Origin: Eleusine coracana subsp. coracana
Taxonomy: Eukaryota > Streptophyta > Magnoliopsida > Poales > Poaceae
DNA length: 64,000 nt
Reading direction: 5' to 3'
Assembly (NCBI GenBank): GCA_032690845.1
Contig: CM064433.1
Coordinates: forward strand, 37,818,658-37,882,657
Below are positions 31,351 through 43,808 of this stretch, in pieces (position 1 is the first letter of the stretch; each line of letters begins with the position of its first letter). A program made the translations under genes and the position numbers. The notes beneath the pieces were generated by a model. It saw only the letters and a program-made list of their open reading frames with translations, was not told the DNA's origin and searched no databases.

Positions 31351-32396
31351 TGGTGTATTTTGTTGTTGAGAAGTCACTATGTGTTCTTGTTCTGCAAAGT
31401 ATATTGTACTATCTATATTATTGTGCCCCCGGTTTCTAGATCGGTTGGCTTATATAGTACCTGAGTTGGTGTCTAGGAATTTGCAAGGTAATAAACCAAA
31501 TCATGTAGGAAATGTTGTCTAAAATTGACATTCTAGGAAAACTAGAGGTTCTTGTTTCTCAAACTGGAGGTTCCAGTTTTGGCAAAAGATTCTATCCAAT
31601 TTTGTCTAAATCAAGGCTAACATTCAACCTCCCACCCTTTATATAAGGTTTTGGTACAGATATTAAAACAAGTTATACTGCACCACTCAAATGGCAGGGA
31701 AGTGAGATTTATGATTAGATAATTTACACACAACAAGAACTGTAGAAGCAAGCAAACAATGTACATGATTACAGAATTGAGAATATTCTCCGGTCAGTTG
31801 CATAAAACAGTTGACTATCCATACACTGGAGAACAATAATGACTAGCGGACTAGAAAGTGATGGAGGGTGATCTCTCAAGCAAACAAAGAAAAAAAAACA
31901 TATCAGATATTTGGAAAGAAATATTGATTGAGGAAATTAATAAATCACATTTTTACTTAAGAAAATACAGATCTGTTCTTGAGTTCCACGATCGGAGGCG
32001 CAACCAACTCTTGGTTGTGGCCCCAGGTCGCCCAATGCCATATTTAAAGGGGGAGTCCGGCTCCACGTTGATTCAACCAGCGTTGCATTCGTGTGACCCT
32101 TTCTCCCCTATATCCCCGATCAAAACGAGCGGTGGATCGACTTAATGGCCGTCGCCGTTCGTTGTCCCTAGCACCGGCGCTAACGAGGACACCAGTGGCT
32201 GCACAGTGCTGCTGTCGCCCTGAAGTCCGGCACTACCCTTAGCAAGATCAACTATGTCAAGGTGCAGCCGTCACCGCCACTCCCTCACTCACTTCGATGG
32301 CTGACAATCCAGATTATTAATCACGATTCCACCTAATGCTATGTGTTCATGTTTCTAGACTAGTGGATCTTAACATTTTAGATCTAAATCCATACA
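31351..32396 (+). repeat. LTR2 of the LARD-like element, internally deleted
   Basis: 1046 bp. Relative to LTR1 it lacks the block 25525-25885 (also absent from LTR3) and a further 2123 bp. The second deletion joins at TTATATA, which is present at both breakpoints in LTR1 (25895-25901 and 28018-28024). Confidence 0.85.
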
Positions 32397-33042
32397 TTTG
32401 GTATCCAGAGCCACTAGTTTTAGAACATGAACCTTGACGTTGAGTATGGGTCTTAGATTGTTTAGGTCAAGCCTCGGTTAGGTGTTTTTTTTTATGTGAA
32501 AGGATGTATCTGAATCTCTATATTCGCATCAACCGAGGGATACTTGTAGCATGTCGTATGGTTCATGTCTAATGCTCATATTTTAGTGGTACTTACTATT
32601 GATTAGTGGCTAATTAGGTGTAATTACTTTATGTTCATGTCTGATTATCGTGCATAGTCTCTAATGATCATTAGTAGTTAACTAATCATGAGTAGGGTTT
32701 TTTTGTTAATTAGATCTAGGGCTATCATGTCTCGGTTAAGAAATTAGAAGAAGGGGATTACGATTTGTTTACCAAAACCCTAGATCCAAAAAGACCCAAA
32801 GTTCTTCCCCAAACCAAGAGCAAAAAAAGGGGGAAGAAGAAAATCATACGAGGCTTACCTTCATGTGGGCCATCGATGCCTCTGCCTCATAGCCCTCATA
32901 GCAGAGCATCGCTCCGCCTGGTTGGCTGCTGGTGCGCAAAGGTCTTTGGCCAGCTACCAAAGGCACCTCTTACATGCGACGCATCTAGGCAAAGCACTCC
33001 ACCCACCTGCACGCAAAGGACGAGGAACCCGTGTAAGGATCG
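32397..33042 (+). other. Internal domain, copy 2, left part
   Basis: Begins with the primer-site-like TTTGGTATCCAGAGCC and matches 28774-29419 nearly base for base. Ends with GATCG (33038-33042), the left target duplication of the gypsy element. Confidence 0.85.
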
Positions 33043-36000
33043 TGTGACACTCCTAGTCATCACAAGAGCCTAACCCCAAGAATTTGTACTGAAATGACCA
33101 ATTTGAACCAAATTTCAAATGAATTTGAATGACATTTATACTACAAGTCCCAAATGAATTTGAATGACATTTATACTACTAGTCTCGGATTTTTATTCCA
33201 TTAATAGGTGCCCTAAATAAATGGTAGAAATTTCAAAAACCAGCTCTATTCAAAAAATTCCTAATTAAATCTTAATGAGAACTGATGGTAGTTAGTATTT
33301 TTATAACATCCAGCACATTATGAGGAGCCTGCCTTATTTTTGGTTTAATTTTAGCAGCTCTAGATTAATTCACACAAAAATATTAAGTGTAACCGGCTGT
33401 CGGGGTTGGAAAAATAAAAGAAAAAGAAAAAAAAACTCCCTGTGGGGCCCACCTATCAGCGACTTCAAAGAAACACAACCCGGCGTTGTCCCGCGCTCTG
33501 CCTGCCTGTACGCCGCGTGGTTGTCGACGTGCGGTCGGACACAGACGCCACGGATCGACAGCTCTACGCGCGCGCTCGGACATCCACCTTGTCGCCTGTT
33601 GCCTGTCCGAACGGTCCCCCCCCCCCCACTCACTCTCTCTTCGTTCTCTGCTCTCTTCACTCGAGCCGCCCCATCGCCGCCGCCCAGAGCCGTTCCGTGC
33701 CACCGACACCTCACCGCCAACACCGACCGCTCGTCCACGTCTACAACACCGCCTCAACACCTTCAAGCTTCGCGTGAAGCTACATTTCCCCTTCTGCACC
33801 GAGCCGCCGTGAATCGCCGCTTTCCTCCCCACCTCCGACCGCCGCTCAACCCAGACGCCTAACCCCCACGGTGAGCCCTCGGGCGATTCCTCGCACTGGC
33901 ACGTGTGGATTCACCTCTTCTTCCTCCCCGACCTCACTTGGCTTCTATCCGTGCAGCCACTCGTCCAGATCGCCGTCGTTGCGCAAGTCCCGGTGAGCCA
34001 TTTCCCCTCCTTTCGCGCGCTGCAGGTCTGCTGGGACCCAACGGTTGTTATCCCGGCCTTGCTGCCGCCGCCACCGTGTGCGCGCTCGGCTCAGCCGATC
34101 TGGCCAGTGGCCGGGATGGCCACTGGGCCGTAATGGCCTTTGGGCCCGGCCTCTCTCTCGGGCCGCGTCTAGCCCGAGGACGCCCCGGCACGCACGCTCG
34201 GCCGACGGGCCGCATGAGATTCAGCCCACTGGGTAGCCTAGTTGCGGCCCGCGTAATCAGAAATTGATTTTCTCATTTTAATCATTTTTAGAAAACTGTA
34301 AAACTTGAAAAATGCATAGTAAAATGATTAATAGGAATTTTGAGGCAAGATAAATTTTGTTAACCTTGTCTGGACTAGTACTAGTAGGGAAAAATGCTAA
34401 ATCACAATGCATGTTAGTTGTATTCTTAGGTTTTAAATGTGTAATAAAAACCCTCATAAATTCATAACTAATTATAGGGAGCTGATAAAATCTTGAAATT
34501 TGGTCACCAAGTAGGTTTTTCAGTTTCTAGTCTCCATGGAAAATTTCATATGGTGAGTCTCTGTATATTAGTTGTAAATAATTTAACACATTTGTCCTTA
34601 TGATAAATATTTAAAAATTAATAGCCCAATGCGTGTGAGTGAAACTTGGCCAATAAATCACTTCTAGTATAATCTAACTATATTAAATCACCCCTGCTCA
34701 TTAGATGATCGGAACCATGTCAACTTAATAAATTATGTCTCGAGTGCAATTTTACCCGTTAATATGTATATGGTACCACCTTAGGGCTGCTTCTTGGATA
34801 CCTAGTACTTTGCAAGGGTTGTGCTCGATACACTAAAACATTAATTAAATAGCACCTACTGGTCTTAGACATCACTTATGTAGCTCAACCCCGGCCGACA
34901 CAAACACACCGTACCTTGGTACGACGTCTTCACGGTTAAATACTAGAGTCCATGAAGGAAATACACGAAACACCCTCACCCTATGCCTCCGCTAAATACG
35001 CTACATTGCTGCACTAATCAATACACCCCGCCCACTTCCTTGAGAAATAGTGTACATTAACGTATTTATTGAGGAAGTGCCATGAATCTTCTCTCATAAG
35101 CATCATCTTTGCATCATATAGATCACGCAGTGGACCACGTGGAGACGGGACCGAAGCAGGACCCAGAAGGAGCCGGAGGTGCCGTAGCTGAGCAAGAGCA
35201 GAACCCAGGCAAGCCCCGGTGCATTATCCCCGTTTTAAATTTTTACTCTATCACTAGTTAGAGATGTAGGCTTGACTGTGCATTAAGTGATAGGAGTTGG
35301 TTGAAACCCTAGCGTGCAGTAGGTTCCTCCTTTCCGATATTTAGCCCTAGGCCGGTAGTCGCTCTGCTTAATCTAGGACGACTACTTATCGAGTGGTATG
35401 GAGACCACTCGTAGACAGGAAATATTATCACTGGGGAATGATGTCGGATGAAGGAAAGGGCGGATGAAATCACAATGAAGACCGGACGGGCAACTAGGTG
35501 GTAAGGGAAGGACAGTTTGTCTTCAAGGAGGTAGCCCTGTCCGAGTCACTTAAGGCTACGCCTCGTGTCCGGTCCTATGAGGTCAAGTTTGAACATACTG
35601 TTTGCATGCTGGAGATATGGGCCCAGTAAACCGACGTAGCTACGACTACTGCCTGGTCGAAAGATAGCCTTCTCCCTTCTTTGGTGGAACTGGGGCTGAG
35701 AGGAGGGAGCAATCCACCCACGGATTGCGGCACGGGGCGCATCGCGTTGGGGGACCCTTCTCGGGGGAGTCTGGACCTGGAAGACCCTGTGGTACCGTAA
35801 GCGAAAGGTTGCTCCATGCGGCTTCCAGGAAGCGCGTATGGGTCGTGCAAGCAGCTTTCTTCTGTGGGATGTAAATCGATTCGAGTCGCTGCCCCTCACA
35901 GTAACGAGTACCACTTGATCGTTGCTCCAGAACAGTGTCGGAAGCCATTAAGATGATGAGTGGGTTTAACACTGTTGTTTGGAATTATTAAGATTGTATT

Positions 36001-36671
36001 GCAACCATGATTGTTATAGCTTTAGTGCAAACTAAATTTACTATTTTGCATGACAACTTAACTTGATGCTAAAACTTGAAAAATAAGGATCCACTCCTAG
36101 GTTGGCTTTCTGGCAATATAAACCCTATCCCTAGCCTTTGCATGTCTAGGTGTCGGCTGTAGTTGGCTATTTTGACGGGTCAGTCTTGCTGAGTAAATTA
36201 GTTACTCAGGGCGTAGCTCTATATGGTTTTCAGATGACCAGGGCGGAGACTGCCACTGCGGTGGAAGATTCCACTGGGAAGGCCAGCGCCCCAACTGCTG
36301 GAACATTGAGTGGGAGCTGTGCACGACTGAAGACGAGGAGTAGTTCCTTGCTTGTCGGCACGGTGTTTGGGCAAGGCACCTATTATCGTCGGGTGGTTCC
36401 CTATGTGTCGCCGTAAGAGGGCGATTGTATCTATCTATTTTGTCGAATTAGTTGAATCATCGTTGGACAAATTCGGTTCTGCAATTTATTTCGATAAAAC
36501 TCTGGTTTGTAATATAACTTCGGATTTATGTAAACTCTGTTCTCCACCTATGCTCTTGTTGCAATTATACTCTTCTGTCATGTGTTGTACTATTGGGCGT
36601 CACAGCACGTGTCACCACCCGAGGGAGATCCTGGAACGGAGCCGTCTCCGTGGTAAGGCGGTTCTGTGACA
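33043..36671 (+). repeat. 5' LTR of the gypsy element
   Basis: 3629 bp from TGTGACACTCC to GTTCTGTGACA. Contains a GC-rich block (33480-34260) with long chance open frames, an AT-rich middle, and a conserved 3' half shared with the 3' LTR and with the solo LTR at 58554-61670. Confidence 0.93.
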
Positions 36672-36674
36672 GCG

Positions 36675-36686
36675 TGGTATCAGAGC
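36675..36686 (+). promoter_or_regulatory. Primer binding site (tRNA initiator-Met)
   Basis: TGGTATCAGAGC, three bases after the LTR end, complementary to the 3' end of plant initiator tRNA-Met. Confidence 0.93.
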
Positions 36687-38115
36687 TATCTCGGAAATAG
36701 TGCAATATTGAAAGACATATTTTTGAAAACTCTGTAACGAACGTGTGAGGACGTGCCCAATAGGTTATTAATAGTTATGATCCAGGTGGCAAAGCTAACT
36801 GTAGGAGGTTTTTTGTTTAAATACTGCATCTACGGCATCGTCAACGCAGGTATGTGTCCCGCCCAGTGGACGGTAACATGGGAAGCTAGCACAATGGTGT
36901 GAACGTGGGCTGATTGCGTAAAACGTCAGTGTCCTGCCCTAGGATAATAATAAAGGATTATTTTTGGCTCGTTTCTTTTGATTTGATGTACTGCTTCTGG
37001 AATGAATTTACTGCAGGTACGCTGACCACGACTCTCGTAAGAAACGGGTAGCACACTACTAACTTGAGAGATCGTCTGCCACCGACTATACGTATGGTCC
37101 TATTCGTGGCCAAATTTTATTTTGTGAGGACGGGTAGGCCGAAGTCATATGCATACATGAAAAACGTTAAAAAGGCATCAAGACATTAACACGAAACTGA
37201 AATTTCAGCAGAAATGTCGTCCACATGAAAATCGATACTTTCTCACTCGTGAGTCAAAAGCCTATAAATAAACACTATCGAAATCATGAACGAACTCTCT
37301 GTACATCCAGCAAGAAAATTTGGTTTAAGAATTACCGGACAATACCATTTTTCGCCGTCCGAGTCAGCACGTCGAACTCGGGTTAATCTAAAATCCAGAT
37401 TTGAGCCTATCCTGTAAAAGCCATAACTCCTTGCTCGAACCACCTCCAGGGCTGCATGAGTGCTTTTTGGATAGAAGGTGAAATGTTCTACAACTTTGGT
37501 AGTCTGACCCTTTCTTTTCTAGGCCTGTAAGGTACGTTTATGAGCCTATTTCTAGAGTAACCCGGTTCTGTCCAGCAAACCGGTTCGGGAATTCGACGGG
37601 TAGGGTGAAATTTTTGTATCTCGAGTTTCAGGTGTTGGATGGAGGCGTATAAATATGCGTTATAAAGGTAGTAGAATTTTCTATAAGTGGAGTAAATAAC
37701 TTCAGAAACTTGGGCCTAGGACTACAGAATACAGAACATTCCGGAGTGAACTCCGTTATGCCAGAAACGAAGTTTTCAGATTCTACATCGTCCCTTAGAA
37801 AAGGCATAACTCCTGATTCCCACATCGGATGGGGATGAGTAAGAACTCGTTGGAAAGGTGGTGAAAAACCCTACCACTTTAGCATTCAACCACTGTTCAG
37901 AATCCATAACTATGATTGTCGAAAAGTTCGACGAAGTGGCTGCTGTAACCTAGGACAGAACGTACCATTTAGCGAAGTAACCGAACCCCCTCTAGAATAT
38001 GTAACCACTCGCGGTGGTTAGATTCCATGTACCACTCATCACCTCGCTTTGTTTATTTTTGGCTTGCACTCTCTGCGTTTGGAACAAGTACTCATTATTT
38101 GGGTTTGTGTTCCAG
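36687..38115 (+). other. Untranslated leader of the gypsy element
   Basis: About 1.4 kb without recognisable coding sequence. Contains several repeated phrases around CCATAACTCC and GGTTCTGTCC. Nothing else seen. Confidence 0.6.
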
Positions 38116-39056
38116 ATGGACGAGCACGGGTTTGAGCTGTTCTAGCACGACGGGTGGCATTATACCACTGGTCTACACCACCGTGGCTTTCACACCCTGC
38201 TACGGGAGATGCTACACGCCTTGGGCTACGAGGAGCAGCCTTCATACCGTGGGCGTGAGACCCGCCGCCACGGTGTGCCTTTTGCAGAGGTGCATCTCAG
38301 CGTCTCTCCACACCCGCGCAACCCGACTTGGCGGGCATGGAGAGCACAGTCACGGCTGGGAGCCTCTGGGAGGGCCTAGAGAGAGTCGCCCACCGGGCTC
38401 TCACTCACTTCTGTGGGTGCAACATAGCAGCACTCTCCAGGACTCTGTTCGAGATGATCCCCATTTGGCACCAGGCTGACCCGGTATGGCAGAGGCGCGT
38501 GAGACGCGTCTCTCGCGACGACTACCCGGAGTACCACGCGGGATGCCACCGCGTAGCTCACTACTCCGAGTACCTCCTCAACTTGGATTAGGAGTCTAGC
38601 AGTTGCAGCAGGATCTTGCTGGCGGATGCTGAGCAGGTGTGGGTGCAAAGGAACGACCTGCAGACACAGGTCAATGCACAACAGAGAGAGATTCAGCGGT
38701 TGACTGCTGCTCTTGAGGCGAGTGAGACTCGCGTGTCGGAGGTCACTGAGCAGCGCGACACTCTCACGCAAAAGGTGGACATACGAGGGTTGATTATGCA
38801 GCAGCAGGCCAACCACAACGAGCACTAGCAGTAGCAGCTGGCGAGTGCCCAGCAGGAGATGGACCTTATGGCGGAGGACCTGGAGACCCTGGCTTAGGAG
38901 AACCAGGACCTCCAGGCGCATTTGGACGCGATTGCTGCACCGCCGGCAGCGCCCAAGGAGGACGTGGGCGAGGAGTCCAACGTGGACTACGAGCCACCCG
39001 TTCCGACAGGCGCAGACCGTCCGGGACCCTCTGGCACCGCCAGAGACAGGGCGTAG
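38116..39056 (+). pseudogene. Extra ORF upstream of gag (coiled-coil, function unknown), broken
   Basis: The frame begins ATGGACGAGCACGGG (MDEHGFELF) and carries pieces such as HTLLREMLHALGYEEQPSYR, a segment around CNIAALSRTLFEMIP, a coiled-coil region QVNAQQREIQRLTAALEASE, and a Pro-rich acidic tail. Extra ORFs of this type occur upstream of gag in some grass gypsy elements; their role is unknown. The frame changes near 38320 and has in-frame stops at about 38151, 38589, 38826 and 38896, so it is inactive. The heptad pattern at about 38640-38780 is clear. Confidence 0.65.
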
Positions 39057-39490
39057 TAGTCGTAGTAGACATGATTAGGTCGTACATGTAGGGCATGGTA
39101 GATGGATAGCTTTTGGATGCTCCACGCGTGGTTGTTGTGTTTTGGGGATCACCCGCGTGAATAGTTTTTGGAAACTCGATGGTCACATATTCCGAGTTTA
39201 TGTAGAATGGAACTGTTGACTTGTACTAGAACCATGTTAACTTGGAAATTTCAGCTTTAACAAAATTATGTTGTTTACCAAATTGCTGCCCCGTGTGTTG
39301 TGTTATTTGATTTGGTAACCTATAATGATCATGTTGGATAAGAGACTAATTGGAATCCTTATTCTTACATTTCAGAAAGGTGCGCACCCATAATACCAAT
39401 GAGCTGTAGGGCGAGCAGCCCGAAGGTTCCAGGGCTAGGGGGAATGACTCTCCACGAGGGACTCCAGCACCGCCGCCGCCACCCAACCCC

Positions 39491-40987
39491 ATGCAGATGA
39501 TGGCCCAGTTTTTCGCTACTATGATGGAGAGCCAGCAGCAGCAGGCGGAGTTCATGCGGGAGCTGGCACAGCAAAACCGAGCAGCCCGTAATGCTAGGGG
39601 CCACAACGACGGCGCACCACAGAGCAGCTCCTACGCTGACTTCCTCGGCACCAGGCCACCCATGTTCAGCAAAACCACTGAGCCCATGGAGGCGGAGAAT
39701 TTTCTTCGCATGCTCGAGTCCAAATTTAGGCTCCTTAACTGCACGCCTGTGCAGAAGACGTTGTTCGTCGCGCAGCAACTGCATGGTGCGGCTGGGGCAT
39801 GGTGGGCCAACCATGTCACCTCTGTGGGAACGGACCAGCAGCTTATGTGGGACAAATTCAAAGATGCGTTCCGTTCTCACTACATCCCTGCGGGGTTCGT
39901 CCGCAGGAAGGTGCATGAATTCGCCGCACTAAAGCAGGACAACCGCAGTGTCGAGGAATACTGCGAAGAGTTTAACCGGTTGGCGCTATACGCCCCGGAA
40001 CAAGTTGACACCCCCGCCAAGCGCAAGGACCGTTTCTTGGAGGGGCTAAGTGCTGAGCTATAGGACCGCCTCAACCTTTACATGGGCGGCTTATTCGCTG
40101 AGTTTGTCAACAACACCATCGTCGCGAAAGACAGGTATCGCAAGGTGGTGACAGAACAGAAGCAGTCCGCAAGTGCTATGGGGCCATCTAGTGGACCCCC
40201 ATAGAAGTTTCGCATGATGTACACCACCCCGTCGGGACAGACATACCGTTCTGCCCCCGTGCCAGCACCTGCTGTGCGCCCGCCTCAGCCAGCACCACAG
40301 CGACCCCTAGTACCACGTCAGCAGCAGAGCCAAGGTGGGTTTCGCCCGCCGCAACAACCGAACGCCCAGACCGGACCTTTCCTCTGTTACAATTGCGGTC
40401 GTTTGGGGCACTTCTCGAGGGAGTGCCCGTACCCCAAGAAGAGCACTGGCCAGAACCCGCCAAGGAACAACAATAGCGGCAACAACAACCGAGGGCCAGT
40501 CCGTGCTGGGCGAGTGAACAACACCACCCTGGAGGAGATTCCAGAGAACAGCCCCATCCTCGCTGGTATGTTCTCTGTTCGAGACCACCCCGTACTAGTT
40601 CTGTTTGATTCGGGAGCATCGCATAGCTTTGTTAGTGGATTCTTTGTTGATAAGTACCGGCTGCCTCGCACCCTTAAGAAAGCACGATACACCATTAGAT
40701 CAGCTGGTGGACAAACCCCTGCTCTATATGAAATTGAGAAACTCCCAATAACCCTAGGAGCAAAAGTCTACCCTACCAAGTGCATGGTCTTAGAGGGGTG
40801 CAACATTGACATTATTCTGGGCATGCCTTGGATGAGGCAACATAAAGCTATACTGGACATAGACACCTACATTGTGCACCTAAACTCTCCCACCCATGGT
40901 AGTGTAAGCTTCCGGGTACTACCTCCCCAACTGGCCGCACCAAGCATTCACCACACCACCACCGGGCAGACAAAGGATATTCCCTGA
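39491..40987 (+). pseudogene. Gypsy gag and aspartic protease region, broken
   Basis: The Gag part has the Retrotrans_gag signature (GAWWANHV and SVEEYCEEFNRLALYAPE). A CCHC zinc knuckle, CYNCGRLGHFSRECP, starts at 40385. The protease active site DSGASHSF has its Asp codon at 40607-40609. Gag packages the RNA and protease matures the polyprotein in the family. In-frame stops occur at 40061-40063 and about 40201-40203, and the protease frame ends at 40987, where sequence linking protease to reverse transcriptase appears deleted. The frame after the knuckle is open through the protease. Confidence 0.9.
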
Positions 40988-41780
40988 CGATCTCCTGGGA
41001 CTTCCACCGGATCGAGACGTTGAGTTCAAGATTGAGCTTCAACCGGGGACGGTACCTATATCCAAAAGGCTGTATAAAATGGCACCTAAGGAACTCACTG
41101 AGTTGAAGGAGCAGCTGAAGGAGCTGCTGGATAAGGGATTCATTCGGCCAAGTTCCTCACCTTGGGGTTGTCCGGCACTATTCGTGAAAAACAAAGATGA
41201 GACCTTGATGCTGTGTCTAGACTACCGACCCCTCAATGTGGTGACTGTCAAGAACAAATACCCACAGCCTTGTATTGATATTCTCTTTGACCAATTGATA
41301 GGAGCTATGGTTTTCTCCGAGATTGATCTCCGGTCTGGTTACCATCAAATTAAAATCCATGCCGAAGATGTCCCCAAGACAGCATTTTCTACCCGATACA
41401 GACTATATGAGTATTTAGTGATGTCGTTTGGATTGACAAACGCACCAGCACACTTCATGTATCTTATGAACTCGGTGTTCATGCCCGAGTTGGACAAGTT
41501 TGTGGTGGTGTTCATTGACGACATCCTAGTCTACTCGAAGTTAGAGCAAGACATGCAAAGCATCTCCGTGTTGTATTACAAAGGTTAAGGGAGCACCAGC
41601 TATATGCTAAGTTTAGCAAGTGCGAGTTTTGGTTGAAGCAAGTACCATTTTTAGGCCATATTGTCTCGGAAGAAGGCATCGCGGTAGATCCCTGCAAAGT
41701 AAGAGATATACTGAACTAGAAGACACCGACGACTATATTCCATATACGCAGTTTTCTGGGATGAAGGCTACGAAAAAGCT
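40978..41780 (+). pseudogene. Gypsy reverse transcriptase region, broken
   Basis: The RT palm is recognisable from SPWGCPALFVKNKD and LCLDYRPLN to VVVFIDDILVYS, with the catalytic DD codons at 41517-41522. The frame shifts near 41580, a stop follows about 41716, and the expected linker between RT and RNase H is missing at about 41750 (deletion). Known role: copying element RNA into DNA. Inactive as sequenced. Confidence 0.9.
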
Positions 41781-41789
41781 TTTCAAACC

Positions 41790-43163
41790 TTGAAGAAGAA
41801 CCTGACCACGGCCCGAGTATTAGCTCAACCGGACCTGGGGAAGCCGTTCGACGTCTATTGTGACGCTTCGAGTATTGGATTGGGATGTGTGCTCATGCAA
41901 GACGGGAGGGTCATTGCTTATGGATCAAGGCAATTGAGGAAGCACAAGCAGAATTACCCCGCACACGATCTGGAACTAACAGCAGTGGTGCTAGCCTTAA
42001 AGATGTGGAGACATTACCTCCTTGGGAATTTAGTTCGTATATACACCGACCACAAAAGCTTGAAGTACATTTTCACTCAAGACCACCTGAACATGAGACG
42101 GCGCCGTTGGTTGGAGTTGATTAAGGACTACGAGCTGGAAGTGCACTACCAGCCAGGAAAGGCTAATGTCATGGCTAACGCACTAAGACGCAAGGCTCAA
42201 TGCCACCACATTCTGGTCAACCCGCAAGTCCAAGATGGACATTACGTTCAAATAACACCCCACGGAGCCCTCTATAACCTAGCAGTAGTTCCTACCTTAC
42301 GGGAAGATATAGTGGCAGCCCAGAAAAATGATAGAGGCATAGCGCATCTCAGAAGGAGACTAAAAGAGGGTGATGCTAAGGTACAATGCTTTCGAGAAGA
42401 TGCAGAAGGTGTTGTATGGTTCAAGGATCGACTGGTGGTGCCTAAGGATAGGGAAATCCGCAAAAAAATTTTGGTTGAGGCCCATATCACAAAGTACTCC
42501 ATGCATCCAGGTAGCAACAAGATGTACCATGATTTGAGGTCCAGATATTGGTGGACTCGTATGAAAAGGGAGATAGCACGATATGTCACAGAGTGTGATA
42601 CCTGCCACCGAGTCAAGGCCGATCATCTGAAGAAGGCGGGCCTACTACAACCCTTAAGTGTTCCAGCCTGGAAATGGGAGGACATCAGCATGGATTTCAT
42701 TGTGGGTCTTCCCCGCACTTCACGCAAGTATGATTCTATATGGGTGATCGTTGATCGGCTGACTAAGGTCGCGCACTTCATCCCTATATCGACATGGTAT
42801 ACCACTGAAAGGTATGCACAATTGTACATGGATCGCATCCTATGCTTACACTGAGTGCTGAAGACCATAGTATCGGACAGAGGACCTCAATTCGTGAGAC
42901 GCTTTTGGAAAAAGCTACACGAATCACTATGCACCAGATTAATTCGAGGTTTGGCATATCACCCCCAGACGGACGGACAAACTGAGAGGGTTAACCAAAT
43001 CTTGGAAGACATGTTGATGGCGTATGTATTGGATCACAACAAGAAGTGGGATGAGAGCCTACCCTTGACAGAATTTGCATATAACAATAGTTACCAAGAA
43101 AGCATCAAGATGGCACCATTCGAGGCACTCTATGGGCGCCGCTGTCGCACACCACTGAGTTGA
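41790..43163 (+). pseudogene. Gypsy RNase H and integrase region, broken
   Basis: The RNase H region (about 41790-42200) has DVYCDAS and AVVLALKMWRHYLLG. The HHCC zinc domain (about 42475-42620) ends with CDTCHRVKA. The integrase catalytic residues lie in ISMDFIVGLP, IVSDRGPQF and the TDGQTERVNQ segment. Stops interrupt the frame at 42852-42854 and 43161-43163. RNase H removes the RNA template and integrase inserts the DNA copy in the family. Confidence 0.92.
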
Positions 43164-43202
43164 TCGGAATTAGGGGAAAGGGTAATATTTGGTCCGGAGC
43201 TA

Positions 43203-43808
43203 GTGCAGCAAGCTGAGCAGAAAGTGCTTGAAATCCAATCAAACTTACGAGCGGCAAAATCCAGGCAGAAAAGTTATGCGGATAAAAGGAGCTGCCCATT
43301 GGAATTCAGGGTTGGCGATATGGTCTACCTCCGAGTGTCACCCACCAAGGGTGTACAGCGGTTTGGGATTCGCGGGAAGTTAGCACCTCGATATATCGGC
43401 CCCTACCCAATCATTGCGAGATGCGGAACCGTGGCCTACCAGCTCCAACTGCTGGTGGAACTCGCTGGAGTGCATGACACGTTCCACGTGTCTCAACTCA
43501 AGAAATGTTTGAAGACACCAGTAGACATTCCACTAGAGAGCACCAAACCACTACAACCGGATTTGACATACTCAGAAGGCCCGGTAAAGGTACTGGATGA
43601 GAAGGAAAGAGTTACTCGCAAAAAGACGCTCAAATTCTACAAGGTCCAATGGAGTAACCACACCGAGAAAGAAGCTACTTGGGAAATTGAAGAGTTCCTG
43701 CAAAGCCACTACCCCGAGTTCCTACACCACCACTTAGGTAACCCGTTAACACATCCTTTAATCTCGGGACGAGATTTCTTTAACGACGTCTTCACGGTTA
43801 AATACTAG
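43203..43808 (+). pseudogene. Gypsy integrase C-terminus with chromodomain, fused into LTR sequence
   Basis: Contains the GDMVYLRVSPTKG and DTFHVSQLKKC segments of the integrase C-terminus, then a chromodomain (about 43580-43730) with KFYKVQWSNHTEKEATWEIE. Chromodomains steer chromoviruses to particular chromatin. The frame then reads about 26 bases into truncated 3' LTR sequence after 43782 before stopping, because the normal polypurine tract and the first 1878 bp of the LTR are deleted. Confidence 0.88.

Noticed and set aside
33320..34267. Overlapping open frames on both strands in the gypsy 5' LTR
   Set aside because: They lie wholly inside an LTR, follow a GC-rich block, and show no domain.
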